Assembly: GCF_020510525.1 (NCBI RefSeq)
Contig: NZ_CP075188.1
Coordinates: 3,038,001 to 3,102,000 of the forward strand
DNA: 64,000 nt
Origin: Quatrionicoccus australiensis
GTDB taxonomy: Bacteria; Pseudomonadota; Gammaproteobacteria; Burkholderiales; Rhodocyclaceae
Direction of reading: 5' to 3'
Part shown: positions 26,369 through 34,655 of the stretch, in pieces
Position numbering within the stretch: the first letter of the stretch is position 1
Layout of the letters: the number at the start of each line of letters is the position of its first letter
Position numbers and translations under genes: made by a program
The notes under the pieces: model-generated
The model's input: only the letters and a program-made list of their open reading frames with translations
The model's database searches: none
Told to the model about the DNA's origin: nothing

Positions 26369-27001
26369 GTGAATAAAGCCCAAACCGAAACCTTTTACGC
26401 CCGCCTCGCCGCCAGCAATCCGGCACCGACCACCGAGCTGCATTACAGCAGCCCGTTCCAGTTGCTGATTGCCGTCATCCTGTCGGCCCAGGCCACCGAT
26501 GTCGGCGTCAACAAGGCGACGGCCCGGCTTTTCCCGGTCGCACCGACGCCGGACAAGATGGCCGCGCTCGGTATCGAAGGCCTGACCGAGTACATCAAGA
26601 CCATCGGCCTGTTCCGGACCAAGGCGAAGAACGTCATCAACACCTGCCATATCCTGCTCGAACAGCATGCCGGTGAAGTGCCGCAGGAGCGCGCCGCCCT
26701 CGAAGCCCTGCCCGGCGTCGGCCGCAAGACCGCCAACGTCGTGCTCAATACCGCCTTCGGGCAGCCGACCATCGCCGTGGACACGCACATCTTCCGGCTT
26801 GGCAATCGCACCGGCCTCGCCCCCGGCAAGACCGTGCTCGATGTCGAACAGAAACTGCTGCGTGTCACCCCCGAGCAATTCAAGAAGGACGCACATCACT
26901 GGCTGATCCTGCATGGTCGCTATGTCTGCAAGGCGCGCAAGCCGGAATGCGGCATCTGCGTCGTCGCCGACCTGTGCCGCTTCAAGGGCAAGAGCACATG
27001 A
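26369..27001 (+). CDS. nth: Endonuclease III, DNA glycosylase/AP lyase
   Basis: 210 residues, typical length; GTG start at 26369. The helix-hairpin-helix LPGVGRKTANVV carries the catalytic lysine and VDTHIFRLGNR the catalytic aspartate. The C-terminal [4Fe-4S] loop has C-x6-C-x2-C-x5-C spacing (in CKARKPECGICVVADLC). It removes oxidised pyrimidines in base excision repair. Its stop overlaps the next gene (ATGA). Confidence 0.97.
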   Translation: MNKAQTETFYARLAASNPAPTTELHYSSPFQLLIAVILSAQATDVGVNKATARLFPVAPTPDKMAALGIEGLTEYIKTIGLFRTKAKNVINTCHILLEQHAGEVPQERAALEALPGVGRKTANVVLNTAFGQPTIAVDTHIFRLGNRTGLAPGKTVLDVEQKLLRVTPEQFKKDAHHWLILHGRYVCKARKPECGICVVADLCRFKGKST

Positions 27002-28017
27002 AAGCCGGCAGCGGTCTGGCCCGAGGCCCGCGCCCGGCCCCCGAGCTGGCGGCAGAAGCCGTGCAACAGGCGCTGGCCGCGGCCGGACTGGAACGGACGG
27101 CCAGCGTTTGCCTGTTCCTGACCCGCGACTTCATTCGCCATGCCCAGCCGGCCGTACTCGCTGCCGCCCGCGCCGCCGGCTCGCTGCAGGTTTTCGGCTG
27201 CACGGCGAATGGCCTGTTTACCGAAAATGGCTGGCTGCTCGACCAGGCGGGCGCCGCTGCCCTGGTTTTCGCCAATCCAGCGTCGGGTGGCGATGCCGAT
27301 GTACCGCTCATTTCCTTCAGCGGCCAGGGCGGCCTGCACTTTGACTGGCAAACGCCCCCCTCCCGCGCCGGCCTGTTCGACAGCGACGCGGCAGTCTGGT
27401 CGCATGCCCGCGTTGCCGAAGACGGCCGCGCCACAACCCGTCTCACCGGCTTGCACAGCCACCTCGCGCTATCGAGCGGACTGCGCCTGCTCAGCCAGCC
27501 ACATGCGGTCACCGCCAGCCGCGGCCTCGATCTCTGCCAACTGGCCGGCCAGAACGCCGGCGACAGCCTGTTGCGCAGCTTGCCGGCCGAATTGCGCGAA
27601 CATCCTCCATTGCACCAGATCGTCGCACTGCGTCAGCGAAACGAACCCGGCCTCGGCATTCTTGCGCTCAATGCCGATGCCTCGTTGACCCTGACCGAAG
27701 CACTCCAGGAAGGCGAAAAAATCAGCTGGGCGATCCGCCAGCCGATGGCGGCCGAACAGGACATGCGCGAGGTGCTCGGCGCAGCGGTCGACACCGGCTG
27801 CAAGCCTGATTTCGCGCTGATGTTTTCCTGCATCGGGCGCGGTCCGCTGTTTTACGGCAACGATGACCGCGACCTCCTTGCCTTCCGCGAACAGTTTCCC
27901 GGCACGCCGCTGCTCGGCGCCTACGGCAGCGGCCAGATCGCACCGACCGGCAATGGCAACCGCCTGTTCCAGAATTCCGCCATCACCCTACTATTTGCAG
28001 GTACCCATGCTGTTTAA
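26998..28017 (+). CDS. FIST domain sensor protein
   Basis: 339 residues, ATG at 26998 overlapping nth. FIST_N (about 1-200; ASVCLFLTRDFIRH, LQVFGCTANGLFTENGW) and FIST_C (about 205-335; ALMFSCIGRGPLFYGND, PLLGAYGSGQIAPTG). FIST proteins bind small ligands, perhaps amino acids, and feed signalling partners. This one is free-standing and cytoplasmic, so the partner is unknown. Its C-terminal codons overlap the DUF1841 start by 11 bp. One AGCGGTCGAC copy at 27783. Confidence 0.88.
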   Translation: MKAGSGLARGPRPAPELAAEAVQQALAAAGLERTASVCLFLTRDFIRHAQPAVLAAARAAGSLQVFGCTANGLFTENGWLLDQAGAAALVFANPASGGDADVPLISFSGQGGLHFDWQTPPSRAGLFDSDAAVWSHARVAEDGRATTRLTGLHSHLALSSGLRLLSQPHAVTASRGLDLCQLAGQNAGDSLLRSLPAELREHPPLHQIVALRQRNEPGLGILALNADASLTLTEALQEGEKISWAIRQPMAAEQDMREVLGAAVDTGCKPDFALMFSCIGRGPLFYGNDDRDLLAFREQFPGTPLLGAYGSGQIAPTGNGNRLFQNSAITLLFAGTHAV

Positions 28018-28441
28018 TCCCTCCCGTGAGCAAGTCCGCCGCTTTTTCTGCGATGCCTGGAAGAAACACCAGGAACGCCTGCCGCTGGTCGGCGCCGAAG
28101 TCGCTGCCGCCGATCTTGCCGCGCGCCACCCGGAGTACCATGCCCTGCTCAGCGACAGCGAAGGCGCCCTGGAGCAGGAATGGACGCCGGAAGACGGCCA
28201 GATGAACCCCTTCCTGCACCTGTCGCTGCACCTCGCCATCCACGAACAGGTCAGCATCGACCAGCCGCCCGGCATCCGCGCCGCTTTCGAGACACTGCGC
28301 ATCCGTCTCGATCCGCATGCCGCCGAACACGTGCTGCTCGAATGCCTGGGCGAAACCATCTGGCAGGCGCAGCGTCAGGGCGGACAAATGGATGCGCTGG
28401 CCTACGTCGACGCGGTGCGCCGCAAATCGACGCCGTTTTAA
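28007..28441 (+). CDS. DUF1841 family protein
   Basis: 144 residues. MLFNPSREQVRRFFCDAWKKH at the N-terminus and NPFLHLSLHLAIHEQVSIDQPPGIR in the middle are the DUF1841 signature; three histidines in the latter could bind metal. No signal or membrane segment. The function of the family is unknown. It starts inside the FIST gene, so it is probably translated with nth and FIST. Confidence 0.88.
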   Translation: MLFNPSREQVRRFFCDAWKKHQERLPLVGAEVAAADLAARHPEYHALLSDSEGALEQEWTPEDGQMNPFLHLSLHLAIHEQVSIDQPPGIRAAFETLRIRLDPHAAEHVLLECLGETIWQAQRQGGQMDALAYVDAVRRKSTPF

Positions 28442-28494
28442 CCACCATGGATGCAAAGGCTGGCCCTTGGGCCGACCGCAGGAAAGGGGAGAAA

Positions 28495-29151
28495 ATGCAA
28501 CGCCGCCAACTACTCAAGCGCCTGGCCATGCTGGCCGTAGCCGAACGACTGGGCAGCCTGCGTGCCGCCTGGGCCGCCGGCATCTCCCCGGCCACGCCCG
28601 GCCTGCAACGCTTCAGCGGCCAGGTCACGGTCAATGGTCAGCCGGCCAAGGCTGGCATGCCAATCAACCCCGGCGACACGATTGCCACCGGCCCCGGCAG
28701 CGAAGCCATCTATGTCATCGGCAAGGATGCCTACCTGCAGCGCGACCGCTCGGTGGTCAGCATCAGTGGCGATGTGCTGAAGGCCGGCCTGCGCGTGATT
28801 ACCGGCAAACTGCTCGCGGTGTTCGGCAAGGGCGACAAGCGCATCGAAACCGCTACCGCTACCATCGGCATTCGCGGCACCGGCTGCTATATCGAGAGCG
28901 CGCCCGACAAGGTGTATTTCTGCCTGTGCTACGGCAAGGCGGACATTGCCTCGCTACACGATCCGGCCCATGTGGAAAGCATCGAAACCCGTTACCACGA
29001 CCACCCGGTTTATCTGCATGCCAATGGCAGCCAGATGATGGTGCCGGCGACCGTCATCAATCACACCGACAATGAGCTCTACCTGCTGGAAAGTCTGGTT
29101 GGCCGGGTCCCGCCCTTCTACGGCCAGGCCCAGCCCTACTCCCAGGCTTAA
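28495..29151 (+). CDS. FecR-domain periplasmic protein
   Basis: 218 residues from the ATG at 28495, chosen for the strong GGAAAGGGGAG just upstream (28480-28491) and because it begins a basic signal region (MQRRQLLKRLAMLAVAERLG). The FecR-like beta domain (about 45-150) includes GDTIATGPGSEAIYVIGKDAY, RVITGKLLAVFGKG and ATIGIRGTGCYIE. Unlike FecR itself there is no sigma-factor neighbour and no clear membrane helix, so an anti-sigma role is doubtful. It may bind cell-surface partners. Ends 4 bp into the convergent ODP gene's 3' end. Confidence 0.82.
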   Translation: MQRRQLLKRLAMLAVAERLGSLRAAWAAGISPATPGLQRFSGQVTVNGQPAKAGMPINPGDTIATGPGSEAIYVIGKDAYLQRDRSVVSISGDVLKAGLRVITGKLLAVFGKGDKRIETATATIGIRGTGCYIESAPDKVYFCLCYGKADIASLHDPAHVESIETRYHDHPVYLHANGSQMMVPATVINHTDNELYLLESLVGRVPPFYGQAQPYSQA

Positions 29152-29921
29152 GCGGGAATCGTGTAGTTGTTCTGGGTCATCAGGTCGACACCGCATTCCA
29201 GCGTCTCGACCCAGGTGATGAAGTCATTCACCACATTCTTGCCGACAAAACGCGAGCCGTGCTGCGGCACGATCTGCTCGATGTCGAGCTGACGCACCAT
29301 GTTGCCCCAGAAGCGGCCGATCTTGCGCGACACGATGTAGCGCCGGTGAAAGCCTTCCATGTACTTGATGTGGCTGTCGAAATCGGTCACCGGCTGGGCA
29401 GCCTGTTCATGCGGCACCAGCGAGGCACCAAGGTCGCCCGAGAAGAGGATCTTGGAAACCGGATCGTAAAACTGGAAGTTGCCTTCGGCATGCAGGAAGT
29501 GGGCCGGCAGCGCGATGATCTTGCACTGGCCGAGCGGAATCCGGACGCCCTGGTCGGGAATGCCGATGATCCGGTCGGAAACGTCCTTGCCCGTCGTGAA
29601 GTGCGGCACGAAACGTGTCCACAGGCTGGAGATCAGGACCTTGCAGTGCGAGGCGACGAACCACTTGTTCACCGAGGCAATGATGTCCGGATCGGGGTGC
29701 GAGGCGAGGATGTAATCGAGATCCTTGGACGAGAAGTATTGCTGCATGTCCATCAGCAGGCCGCCGTAGGTCATGTTGCCGCCCGGATCGATCAAGGCGC
29801 CGTGACCGTGGTCGGCAATCAGGAACTGATTGCACTGGACCGCACCGGCGGCCGAGTCATCGACCAGATCGTAAAACGCATGCACGATGTGCTTGCCATC
29901 GTTGAACAGCTCGACTGCCAT
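29148..29921 (-). CDS. ODP-type metallo-beta-lactamase fold protein (flavodiiron-like oxygen/NO sensor or reductase)
   Basis: 257 residues from the ATG at 29921, preceded by a run of G; ATG at 29933 or TTG at 29939 are alternatives. The metal site follows flavodiiron proteins, not beta-lactamases: HPDPD (H-x-D-x-D) near residue 75, then ALPAHFLHAEGNFQFYD, SGDLG and IVPQHGSRF for the remaining His/Asp ligands. There is no flavodoxin domain, as in the ODP group, which binds O2 at a di-iron centre and can signal to chemotaxis or c-di-GMP systems. Transcribed with, or just after, the GspE-like gene. Confidence 0.85.
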   Translation of the reverse strand: MAVELFNDGKHIVHAFYDLVDDSAAGAVQCNQFLIADHGHGALIDPGGNMTYGGLLMDMQQYFSSKDLDYILASHPDPDIIASVNKWFVASHCKVLISSLWTRFVPHFTTGKDVSDRIIGIPDQGVRIPLGQCKIIALPAHFLHAEGNFQFYDPVSKILFSGDLGASLVPHEQAAQPVTDFDSHIKYMEGFHRRYIVSRKIGRFWGNMVRQLDIEQIVPQHGSRFVGKNVVNDFITWVETLECGVDLMTQNNYTIPA

Positions 29922-29997
29922 AAACCCCCCCATTTGCAAGCAGGTATTATCGCCATACTGTTACTGTTTGACTACTGCCAGTGTCGCTTTCTTGTAA

Positions 29998-31782
29998 CTA
30001 AGTGTCATCAGCCGGCGGTGCCACCTTGATGATTTCTTCCAGCGAGGTGACCCCCTGCGCCACTTTCAGGGCACCAGAAATGCGCAAGGGGCGCATGCCT
30101 TCGCGGTAAGCCTGTTCACGTATCTTGGCGATTTCCATCCCGGGCTTGATCATGCGCCGCACTTCCTGCGAATTGAGCAGGATTTCATAGAGCCCGACCC
30201 GGCCGCTGTAGCCGGTCATCCGGCATTCGAGGCAGCCGACCGGCTGATGCACATGCGTCGGCTCGGCCGACTTCCACGGCGCCACCAGGCCGCGCCAGGC
30301 GCTGCGCTGCTCATCACTGAGCGGCACCTGTTTCTTGCAGTGCGGACAGAGCGTACGCACCAGGCGCTGCGCCATGACCCCAAGCAGGGTCGAATTGATC
30401 AGGTAGGGCGGCACGCCGAGATCGAGCAGACGCGTAATCGCCGACGGCGCATCGTTGGTGTGCAGCGTCGAGAGCACGAGGTGACCGGTCAACGCTGCCT
30501 GGATGGCCATTTCCGCCGTTTCCAGGTCGCGGATTTCGCCAATCATCACGATGTCCGGATCCTGCCGCATCAAGGCGCGCACGCCGTCGGCAAAGCCGAG
30601 TTCGATGCCGTGATTGACCTGCATCTGGTTGAAGGCGCCCTCGACCATTTCGATCGGATCCTCGATCGTGCACACGTTCACTTCCGGCGTCGCCAGTTGC
30701 TTGAGGGTCGTGTACAGCGTCGTCGTCTTGCCCGAACCGGTCGGGCCGGTGACCAGGATGATACCGTTCGGCGCCGCCGTCATCTGCTTCCAGCGGGTCT
30801 GATCCTCCTCCGAGAAACCGAGCGAGCGGAAATCGCGGACCAGCACTTCCGGATCGAAAATGCGCATCACCAGCTTTTCGCCAAAGGCCGTGGGCAAAGT
30901 AGACAAACGCAATTCGACTTCCTGGCCGGACGGCGTGCGCGTCTTGACGCGACCGTCCTGCGGCCGCCGCTTCTCGATCACGTCCATGCGGCCGAGCAGC
31001 TTGATGCGACTGGTCATCGCGTTCATGACCGTCATCGGAATCTGGTACACCTGCTGCAGCACGCCGTCGATGCGGAAACGCACGATACCGATGTCGCGCC
31101 GCGGCTCGATGTGGATATCGGAAGCACGCTGATCGAAGGCGTACTGCCACAGCCAGTCGACGATATGCACGATGTGCTGGTCGTTGGCGTCGTACTGGCG
31201 GTTGCCCTTGCCGAGTTCGACAAGCTGTTCGAAGCTCGACAGCCCGGATGTGATCTCGCCCTTGGCGGCGGCCTTCTTGACCGACTTGGCGAGACTGAAG
31301 AATTCGACTAGATAGCGCGAGATGTCATCCGGATTCGCCATGACACGGCGGATTTCCTTGCGCAGGATGGGCTTGAGCTCTTCAACCCACTCCTTGACGA
31401 AGGGTTCGGCGGTGGCGACAACGATTTCCCGCGTCGTCACCTGCACCGGCAGGATGCCGAAACGTGCCGCGTAGGCGCTGGACATCACTTCGGCGACGCC
31501 GGTGAAGTCGATTTTCAACGGATCGATATGCAGGTAATCCAGGCCGCAGCGCCCGGCCAGCCATTCGGTCAGCACTTCCAGCGAGAGCAGCCGTGGCTCC
31601 TTGGTGCTGCGCCATTTCTGGTCGGCGATGACGACCAGCGGGTGAACGCGGGCGCCGTGCAGGCGGCGTTCGACTTTCAGCGCCTCGGCCGGCCCCGCCT
31701 CGACCAGACCATCCATCACCATCATGTCGAGCACCTCGGAGAGGGCCAGACGATGCTCGTGGGCAAATGCAGTTGTATTCAT
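29998..31782 (-). CDS. GspE/PilB-type secretion ATPase
   Basis: 594 residues from the ATG at 31782; a TTG three codons upstream is possible. An N-terminal T2SSE_N-like domain (about 40-150) precedes the motor. Walker A GPTGSGKTTT (about 350), Asp box CTIEDPIEM, Walker B DIVMIGEIRD and His box STLHTND are intact. A zinc-binding CxxC pair (LCPHCKK and CLEC) lies near residue 500. It powers pilus or type II pseudopilus assembly in its family, but no other pilus or secretion gene is adjacent, so its partners lie elsewhere. Confidence 0.92.
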   Translation of the reverse strand: MNTTAFAHEHRLALSEVLDMMVMDGLVEAGPAEALKVERRLHGARVHPLVVIADQKWRSTKEPRLLSLEVLTEWLAGRCGLDYLHIDPLKIDFTGVAEVMSSAYAARFGILPVQVTTREIVVATAEPFVKEWVEELKPILRKEIRRVMANPDDISRYLVEFFSLAKSVKKAAAKGEITSGLSSFEQLVELGKGNRQYDANDQHIVHIVDWLWQYAFDQRASDIHIEPRRDIGIVRFRIDGVLQQVYQIPMTVMNAMTSRIKLLGRMDVIEKRRPQDGRVKTRTPSGQEVELRLSTLPTAFGEKLVMRIFDPEVLVRDFRSLGFSEEDQTRWKQMTAAPNGIILVTGPTGSGKTTTLYTTLKQLATPEVNVCTIEDPIEMVEGAFNQMQVNHGIELGFADGVRALMRQDPDIVMIGEIRDLETAEMAIQAALTGHLVLSTLHTNDAPSAITRLLDLGVPPYLINSTLLGVMAQRLVRTLCPHCKKQVPLSDEQRSAWRGLVAPWKSAEPTHVHQPVGCLECRMTGYSGRVGLYEILLNSQEVRRMIKPGMEIAKIREQAYREGMRPLRISGALKVAQGVTSLEEIIKVAPPADDT

Positions 31783-31917
31783 GGCGGGCAATATAACGCG
31801 ACTCGTAAAGCTTTGTAAGCGAGCCGCGATCTGTTTGCATTCATTTACAAGCCGGCCGAACCGGCCGCCGCCGCTTGCCTACAATCAAGCCATCACCACC
31901 GCACAAGGAGTCGCACC

Positions 31918-32469
31918 ATGAAAACCCGTCTGTTCGTGATCGCCAGCTCGCTGATCGCCTCTCTGCTCGCCATGCCCGCCATGGCCCAGTCGACGCCCGC
32001 GCCGGCCGCCGCCGAGAACAGCATCTCCGCTGCGCCGGCCGGCCCCGGCATGATGGGTCAGGGCGCCCGGCAGAACCGGGCACGGCCACCACGCGACTGC
32101 CAGCAATCGCCCAATCCGGCTGCCTGCAACGCCCAGCGCGAAGCCCGCAGCAAGGCCATGGAAGCCTGCAAGGACAGCGCCGGTCCGCAACGCCGCGCCT
32201 GCATGCGCGAACAGCGGGCGAACTTCGATTGCAGCAAGAGTGCCAACCCGCAGCAATGCGAAGCCCACAAGGCAGCAGCCAAGGCCTGTCAGGGCCAGAG
32301 TGGGCCGGCGGCAAGACGCTGCATGCAGGAAAAGATGCCACCGGTCGACTGCAGCAAGTCGCCCAATCCGCAACGTTGCGAACAGCATCAGAAGGCGCGT
32401 GAAGTCTGCAAGGACAAGCTCGGCCCCGACCACAAGAGCTGCTTGCGCGAACAATTCAAGACGAAATAA
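31918..32469 (+). CDS. Secreted protein with three four-cysteine repeats
   Basis: 183 residues. Signal peptide MKTRLFVIASSLIASLLA ending near AMA-Q. After an Ala/Pro linker come three repeats at about residues 60-100, 103-138 and 142-178. Repeats two and three have exact C-x8-C-x9-C-x10-C spacing and the first has C-x8-C-x13-C-x10-C. Each opens DC-[QS]-[QK]-S-x-NP and contains a GP before the last cysteine. The repeats are very rich in Lys, Gln, Arg and Ala, suggesting disulfide-linked helical hairpins, metal binding or surface binding. I do not recognise a named family. Good ribosome binding site (AGGAG). Ends before a palindromic terminator shared with the next, convergent gene. Confidence 0.85.
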   Translation: MKTRLFVIASSLIASLLAMPAMAQSTPAPAAAENSISAAPAGPGMMGQGARQNRARPPRDCQQSPNPAACNAQREARSKAMEACKDSAGPQRRACMREQRANFDCSKSANPQQCEAHKAAAKACQGQSGPAARRCMQEKMPPVDCSKSPNPQRCEQHQKAREVCKDKLGPDHKSCLREQFKTK

Positions 32470-32495
32470 ACCCGCTGCTTGCGGCAAGGCAATTT

Positions 32496-32531
32496 GGCCT
32501 GTTCCAGACGGTCGACCGTCCGGAACAGGCC
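32496..32531 (+). terminator. Bidirectional terminator-like palindrome between convergent genes
   Basis: GGCCTGTTCC (32496-32505) pairs with GGAACAGGCC (32522-32531); between them GACGGTC-GACCGTC continues the palindrome, with one mismatch, so 36 bp are almost perfectly symmetric. ATTTT follows on the plus strand and AAATT on the other. The tip is a variant of the recurrent GGTCGACC word. Confidence 0.75.
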
Positions 32532-32535
32532 ATTT

Positions 32536-32757
32536 TCATTCGCGTCGTTTGCTACGCAGCGGCGTCAGCAGATAGGACAGGCCGTTGTGGTCGATTTCCT
32601 GCATCAGTGCCAGCAGGCGACCGATTTCACCGGGCGGAAAGCCTTCGCGTGCAAACCAGTTGAGGTAGTTGCCGGGCAGGTCGGCGATCAGCTTGCCGGC
32701 ATGCTTGCCGAAAGGCATCGTGCGCGTCACCAGCAGGAGCAGGTCTTCGGGTTGCAT
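32536..32757 (-). CDS. DUF3820 family protein
   Basis: 73 residues from the ATG at 32757. TMPFGKHAGKLIADLPGNYLNW and FAREGFPPGEIGRLLALM are the DUF3820 signature, seen also as a module next to exonuclease domains. Small, soluble, function unknown. A longer frame runs upstream through the TauE/SafE gene but is a shadow; the conserved domain begins at this ATG. Confidence 0.85.
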   Translation of the reverse strand: MQPEDLLLLVTRTMPFGKHAGKLIADLPGNYLNWFAREGFPPGEIGRLLALMQEIDHNGLSYLLTPLRSKRRE

Positions 32758-32807
32758 GGCAGGAGCGGCGAAAGAGAGCGGGCCGCCATTGTGCCAAAAA
32801 GTTCGCC

Positions 32808-33560
32808 TCAGCCGTGCACGATCATCCAGCCGCCGGTCGCCAGCAGCATCAGCGAAAATGCCGCCCGCAACCTGCGTTCGGGCAGGCGATGCGCCAGACG
32901 TACGCCGAGCGACACGGTCAAGGCACCGCCGGCGGCAAGCAGGACGCCGGTTTGCCAGTCGACCAGGCCGGCCTGCGAAAAGGTGAACAAGGCCACCGCC
33001 GAGCTCGGCGTTACCAGTGCCAGCGCGTAGCCCTGGGCGAGTGCCTGGCTCTGCCGGAAAAACCCGACCAGGATGGGCGGCACGATCATGCCGCCGCCGA
33101 TACTGATCAAGCCCTGGCAGGAACCGCCGATCAGGCCGACCAGCGGAATCAGCTTTTCGGGCAGCGCCAGTTGCCAGCGACCGCGCCCGGCGCGCATCTG
33201 CCACAGGCTGTGCAGCGCCAGCCAAAGCAGGAAGGCCCCGAAATAGCGGCGCAACTGGGCGGAAGCGAGATTGCTCGCGTAATGCGCGAGCAGCGCCGTG
33301 GCCGTCACTGCACACAAGACCAGCAAGGCAGTGCGCAGGCGCGGCAGCGGCTGGCGCTGGCTGTAACGCCACAGCGCAATCGCCAGATTGGGCACCATCA
33401 TGACCAGCGCCGTCCCCTGTGCCAGCTTCTGGTCCATGCCGAAGAGGCCGGTCAGCACCGGAATGGCGATGATGCCGCCGCCAATGCCGAAGACTCCGCC
33501 GGCAAAACCGAGTGCGGCACCAAGCGCGACAGGAATGAGAAAGGCCAGTACGAGGCTCAT
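32808..33560 (-). CDS. TauE/SafE family membrane permease
   Basis: 250 residues from the ATG at 33560. About eight hydrophobic segments in two homologous halves, each with a glycine-rich motif (GFAGGVFGIGGGIIAIPVL near the start, GGSCQGLISIGGGMIVPPIL near residue 130), as in sulfite/sulfoacetate exporter-like anion transporters. The substrate is unknown. It is divergent from the LysR gene across 104 bp, so that regulator may control it, although LysR targets are often divergent neighbours and this is only inference. Confidence 0.9.
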   Translation of the reverse strand: MSLVLAFLIPVALGAALGFAGGVFGIGGGIIAIPVLTGLFGMDQKLAQGTALVMMVPNLAIALWRYSQRQPLPRLRTALLVLCAVTATALLAHYASNLASAQLRRYFGAFLLWLALHSLWQMRAGRGRWQLALPEKLIPLVGLIGGSCQGLISIGGGMIVPPILVGFFRQSQALAQGYALALVTPSSAVALFTFSQAGLVDWQTGVLLAAGGALTVSLGVRLAHRLPERRLRAAFSLMLLATGGWMIVHG

Positions 33561-33664
33561 GGTCCAACCCGAAATCAATGAGCAGCCATCTTACTGCTTT
33601 GAAAAAAACGACCAATGGCGCCGGATTCACTTTATTCTTGCGTCAAACACAACAATCAAAAGCC

Positions 33665-34588
33665 ATGTCCGACGATCTCGCCTTCTTCCCCCTCCTTGTC
33701 CAGCACGGCAGCCTGGCCCGCGCTGCGCGCGAACTCGGTTTGAGCCCGGCTGCCGTCAGTCGCCGCCTGAGTCAGCTGGAACAGCGTCTCGGCGTGCGCC
33801 TGCTGGCGCGCACCACGCGGCGCATGAGCCTGACGCCGGAAGGCGAGCTTTACCTGAGCGAAAGCCGGCGCATCCTCGGCGAAATCGAAACCCTGGAACA
33901 GGCGCTCAGCCTGACCCGGGCCGAGCCGCGCGGCCTGCTGCGCATCCACGCCACCTTCGGCTTCGGTCGCCGCCAGCTGGGACCGGCCGTTTCCGAATTC
34001 GCCCGCCGCCACCCGGCCATCGATATCCAGTTGCTGCTCACTGACCAGCCGATGATGCCCGGCGACCAGAATTTCGACATCGCCATCCGCTTTGGCGAGC
34101 CGCCCGACGCGCGCCTGCTCGCGCGCAAGCTCGCCACCAACCATCGCGTGCTCTGCGCCGCGCCGTCCTACCTGGCGCAACGCAGCTTGCCGACCAGCCC
34201 GGAGGATCTGGCCGGGCACGACTGCATCGTCATCCGCGAAGGTGATGCCGCCTTCGGTACCTGGACGCTGTGCGCCGGCAAGCAATGCCGCAAGGTCAAG
34301 GTGCGCGGCAAATTCAGCACCAACCACGGCGAGGTTGCCGCCGACTGGGCGCTGGCCGGCCACGGCATCCTGCTGCGCTCCCTCTGGGATATTGCCGGCG
34401 ACCTGCGCGATGGCCGCCTGATCCGCGTCCTGCCCGACTGGTCGGGCAGCCCGGCCGACATCTACGCCCTCTACCCGCAGCGCCTGCACCTGTCAGCCAA
34501 GGTGCGCGTCTTCCTCGATTTTCTCGACGCGCATTTCGCCGCCTACCGCAATCCGCCGGACAATGCCGCCGCAGTGGCCTGGCGATGA
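33665..34588 (+). CDS. LysR-family transcriptional regulator
   Basis: 307 residues from the ATG at 33665. An N-terminal winged helix-turn-helix (LVQHGSLARAARELGLSPAAVSRRLSQLEQRLGVRLL) precedes a substrate-binding domain (about 90-290; LRIHATFGFGRRQLGPAVSEF). The linker and RTTRRMSLTPEG are typical of the DmlR/PecT-like subgroup. It probably regulates the divergent TauE/SafE gene or itself. The 104-bp divergent spacer (33561-33664) should hold both promoters; I could not pick a convincing T-N11-A operator. Confidence 0.93.
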   Translation: MSDDLAFFPLLVQHGSLARAARELGLSPAAVSRRLSQLEQRLGVRLLARTTRRMSLTPEGELYLSESRRILGEIETLEQALSLTRAEPRGLLRIHATFGFGRRQLGPAVSEFARRHPAIDIQLLLTDQPMMPGDQNFDIAIRFGEPPDARLLARKLATNHRVLCAAPSYLAQRSLPTSPEDLAGHDCIVIREGDAAFGTWTLCAGKQCRKVKVRGKFSTNHGEVAADWALAGHGILLRSLWDIAGDLRDGRLIRVLPDWSGSPADIYALYPQRLHLSAKVRVFLDFLDAHFAAYRNPPDNAAAVAWR

Positions 34589-34655
34589 GACCGACAACAG
34601 ACAATTGTCACGACTTCGGCGTATGGTTTGCCTCTTCGATGCCCAAGCCGATGCC

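Noticed and set aside
32758..33630. Upstream extension of the DUF3820 frame over the TauE/SafE gene
   Set aside because: The extension is an out-of-frame reading of the permease; the conserved DUF3820 part begins at the ATG at 32757.
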